From NCBI GenBank assembly GCA_018661145.1, contig JABJIU010000235.1, positions 1-7,541 on the forward strand: a stretch of DNA of 7,541 nt, given 5' to 3'. Numbering within the stretch: the stretch's first letter is position 1; each line of letters opens with the position of its first letter. The stretch is from Pseudomonadota bacterium (GTDB lineage: Bacteria > Pseudomonadota > Gammaproteobacteria > Arenicellales > UBA868). The notes below the pieces were generated by a model. The model did not search any database, was not told where the DNA came from, and was given only the letters and a program-made list of their open reading frames with translations. Of the stretch, positions 5,867 to 7,541 are shown one piece after another. A program made the position numbers and the translations under genes.

Positions 5867-6538
5867 ATGGCCTCCGCGATTCCTTCCGTCGCCCTGGCGC
5901 CTTATCCGCGCTACACCGAAGAGGAGATGCGCTCGCGCGCCAAGGCGCTGCACCAAGCCCTCAACAGCCGCCGGACTGTGCGTGATTTTTCTGATACGCC
6001 GGTACCGCGCGAGGTGGTTGAGGCGTGTATCGCCACCGCCGGCACAGCGCCAAGCGGCGCCAACCAGCAGCCCTGGCATTTTGCGGTAGTGAGCGATCCA
6101 AAAATCAAATGCCAGATCCGCGAGGCGGCCGAGGCCGAAGAGCGTGCCTTTTATGAACACCGCGCATCGGATGATTGGCTTGAGGCGCTCTCGCATCTTG
6201 GTACCGATGCCGCCAAGCCGTTTTTGGAAACCGCGCCTTACCTCATCGTGGTGTTTGCATTAGTGAATCGCACTGATGAAAAAGGCGAGCGCACCAAGCA
6301 TTACTACCCTTATGAATCCACGGGTCTCGCGACAGGGCTCTTGATCAGTGCGCTACATAATGTGGGCCTCGCTTCACTGACTCACACCCCCAACCCGATG
6401 AAGTTTTTGAACGAGGTGCTGGGCCGGCCGTCCAATGAGCGGCCCTTTCTGATCCTGGTGACGGGCTATCCTGCAGATGGAGTCAGGGTGCCGGACATCG
6501 AGCGCAGAAGTCTCGAAGAAATCTGCACCTTTTACTGA
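5867..6538 (+). CDS. Nitroreductase-fold flavoprotein, iodotyrosine deiodinase-like
   Basis: A 223-residue FMN-dependent reductase. RRTVRDFS (35-42) is the phosphate/FMN-binding start of the fold, APSGANQQPW (61-70) the next flavin-contact segment, and LTHTPNP (171-177) supplies the Thr near flavin N5. Against human iodotyrosine deiodinase from memory, the substrate-zwitterion residues Glu157, Tyr161 and Lys182 correspond in spacing to Glu92, Tyr96 and Lys117 here. Other shared segments are the E-E-x-x-x-Y lid helix, HYY (145-147), LGRP (185-188) and the VPD plus R-R tail (208-214). Bacterial homologues of this group reductively dehalogenate halotyrosines, so a halotyrosine or related halophenol is the likely substrate class. 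The protein lacks the membrane anchor of the mammalian enzyme. AGGAG (5855-5859) is 7 bases before ATG 5867. It starts 36 bases after the acetolactate synthase stop and may share its transcript. The downstream gene is convergent. Confidence 0.87.
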   Translation: MASAIPSVALAPYPRYTEEEMRSRAKALHQALNSRRTVRDFSDTPVPREVVEACIATAGTAPSGANQQPWHFAVVSDPKIKCQIREAAEAEERAFYEHRASDDWLEALSHLGTDAAKPFLETAPYLIVVFALVNRTDEKGERTKHYYPYESTGLATGLLISALHNVGLASLTHTPNPMKFLNEVLGRPSNERPFLILVTGYPADGVRVPDIERRSLEEICTFY

Positions 6539-6552
6539 TCGTCTAAGGGGCG

Positions 6553-7332
6553 TTACTCGCCAAAGAGTTCCTTGGCGGTGGCAAGGCTGTTTGGGCGGTA
6601 GCGCCACAGCCAGTTGCTGTAGTCCGGTGTGATGAGTTCGCACAGCGCGTCTTTATCCTGCGCACGCTCAAGCAGCGCACGAATACTGGCGGCGGTATCA
6701 ACGACCTCCTGCACCCAGCGCTTGCCGTTCTTCAATTGATACGACTTCATCCCCGAAGGCATGAGGTAATCGACGAAGGCCTGCGGCCACGCGCCGCTTT
6801 CCTGGCGGATCGCCATCGCATAAGTCGCCACCTGAAAAGCATGATCATCAACAATACCCGGGCGCGGTCTGGCGGAGCTTTTCAACTCGCGCACCACATC
6901 CGGATAGCGAAGATCAATAAACCCGATAACGGGGATTTCTATTCCCTGCAGGCTGAGTCGGATCGGATGCTGGTACGCGAGCGGTGTGTCCCAATCGCTG
7001 ACGATGGGATAACACTCATCGAGACACCGACCGACCACCTCGCGTTCGCGCTTGATATCAGAAGGGCGGTACTTCTCCTCGGTCTTCTCAATAAGATCAT
7101 CGTAGTGAGCCGTGGCCATGGCTCTTGCGCCTTCTTGATCAAGCGCGGCGTCTGCTTCGAGCATCTCGCCAATGGTGTGATCGAGCGCTGAGCCCCGGTG
7201 CATGGCGGGAGAACCTGCCTCACGGATCTTAAAGATCAGGTAAAGCACACCAAGCGCTGGGTCGGCCCGAAACTGCAGCATCGAGGTCGCCGACAGGTGT
7301 GAAACACCGAACCGGGCGAATGGGTCAGTCAT
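6553..7332 (-). CDS. PD-(D/E)XK nuclease family protein, RecB/Cas4-like
   Basis: A 259-residue probable metal-dependent DNA nuclease. The N-terminus SHLSATSMLQF (11-21) matches the opening segment common in RecB-type domains. The nuclease signature is complete: His52 in RGSALDH, Asp140 in GFID, Glu149-Leu-Lys151 (the ExK motif) and Gln167-x-x-x-Tyr171. Cysteines occur only at 103, 107 and 231, so the four-cysteine iron-sulfur cluster of Cas4 and AddB is not evident. The tail includes DYSNWLWRYRP (237-247), resembling the aromatic C-terminal stretch of some phage-type exonucleases. No helicase domain is fused. The ATG at 7332 has no clear ribosome binding site. It lies 48 bases downstream of ettA on the same strand, so read-through is possible, and it ends 14 bases from the convergent nitroreductase stop with no visible terminator between. 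A role in repair, or a phage-derived origin, is inference. Confidence 0.82.
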   Translation of the reverse strand: MTDPFARFGVSHLSATSMLQFRADPALGVLYLIFKIREAGSPAMHRGSALDHTIGEMLEADAALDQEGARAMATAHYDDLIEKTEEKYRPSDIKREREVVGRCLDECYPIVSDWDTPLAYQHPIRLSLQGIEIPVIGFIDLRYPDVVRELKSSARPRPGIVDDHAFQVATYAMAIRQESGAWPQAFVDYLMPSGMKSYQLKNGKRWVQEVVDTAASIRALLERAQDKDALCELITPDYSNWLWRYRPNSLATAKELFGE

Positions 7333-7351
7333 GCCCGAAGATCCGCTTGAG

Positions 7352-7377
7352 CACTATTTGACCCTTTATTCATAGTG
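7352..7377. repeat. Short dyad between ettA and the nuclease gene
   Basis: CACTAT (7352-7357) and ATAGTG (7372-7377) form a perfect six-base inverted repeat with a 14-base AT-rich spacer. On the plus strand four T follow (7378-7381), but no rightward gene ends here. On the minus strand, the direction of both neighbouring genes, no T-run follows. It may be a weak operator or a transcript stem between ettA and the nuclease gene, or chance. Confidence 0.25.
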
Positions 7378-7380
7378 TTT

Positions 7381-7541
7381 TCAGCGCTGGATGGGCTTGT
7401 ATTTGATACGGTGTGGCTGGTCGGCATCATCACCCAGACGGCGTTTTCGGTCGGCTTCGTATTCAGCAAAGTTACCAGAAAACCACGTCACTTGGCTGTC
7501 GCCCTCAAAGGCGAGAATATGCGTCGCAATCCGGTCGAGGA
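7381..7541 (-). CDS. ettA: EttA, energy-dependent translational throttle, C-terminal fragment
   Basis: The last 53 complete codons of an ABC-F ATPase, cut by the window edge; the stop TGA is at 7383-7381. The visible protein begins LDRIATHILAFEGDS, the conserved stretch just after the switch histidine of the second ATPase domain. It continues through WFSGNFAEYEADRKRRLG and ends RIKYKPIQR, the characteristic EttA tail. EttA binds the ribosomal E site and gates the first peptide-bond step according to the ATP/ADP ratio, in the cytoplasm. The Walker motifs and the signature sequence are outside the window. The tail distinguishes it from Uup and the other ABC-F paralogues. It is the upstream neighbour of the nuclease gene on the same strand. 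Confidence 0.92.
   Translation of the reverse strand, partial: LDRIATHILAFEGDSQVTWFSGNFAEYEADRKRRLGDDADQPHRIKYKPIQR

Noticed and set aside
5426..6196. Minus-strand frame of 256 codons spanning the synthase-nitroreductase junction
   Set aside because: It overlaps two well-supported genes on the plus strand and the 36-base gap with a good ribosome binding site; no recognisable domain.
6539..6552. Bidirectional terminator between the convergent nitroreductase and nuclease genes
   Set aside because: The 14-base gap contains no stem and no T-run on either strand.
6736..7191. Plus-strand frame of 151 codons within the nuclease gene
   Set aside because: Antisense to a gene carrying every PD-(D/E)XK motif.
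510..7332. A single multi-gene defence or repair system made of RmuC, PIF1-like helicase and PD-(D/E)XK nuclease
   Set aside because: The nuclease is on the opposite strand, separated by two metabolic genes, and nothing in the sequence ties the three together beyond proximity.

Overview
The window looks like a chromosomal segment from a free-living gammaproteobacterium. The main evidence is the fragment of ettA at the right edge, an rmuC gene, and a set of ordinary housekeeping and metabolic genes with no mobile-element genes. The DNA is moderately GC-rich: single 60-base lines that I counted by hand gave about 62-63% GC inside rmuC and the nitroreductase gene. The genus cannot be read from the sequence with confidence.

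Left part (1-509): a poorly supported small gene on the minus strand (119-319), flanked by GC-rich inverted repeats at the extreme left edge, and a probable promoter (445-474) firing rightward into rmuC. Middle left (510-3872): a compact rightward cluster of rmuC (DNA-end and recombination factor), a short-chain dehydrogenase/reductase, and a PIF1-like superfamily 1 helicase. Gaps between these genes are only 7-8 bases, so they are probably cotranscribed.

Middle right (3873-6538): a 314-base non-coding stretch that is clearly more AT-rich and contains an elaborate dyad able to fold into a branched structure. It starts with a GGGGAGTAGC string that recalls the yybP-ykoY manganese riboswitch family. 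Next come a thiamine-diphosphate enzyme of the acetolactate synthase large-subunit family (GTG start at 4187) and a flavin nitroreductase. The nitroreductase keeps the substrate-binding Glu/Tyr/Lys set of iodotyrosine deiodinase.

Right part (6539-7541): two leftward genes that converge on the nitroreductase. One is a stand-alone RecB/Cas4-like PD-(D/E)XK nuclease without a visible iron-sulfur cysteine set. The other is the last 53 codons of ettA, the ABC-F translation factor.

Three of the genes (rmuC, the PIF1-like helicase and the PD-(D/E)XK protein) point to DNA processing. The nuclease lies on the opposite strand beyond two metabolic genes, so a joint system is only a guess. The most interesting signals are the structured leader before the acetolactate synthase gene and the deiodinase-type nitroreductase. 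I found no tRNA, rRNA, CRISPR array, insertion sequence or convincing intrinsic terminator.
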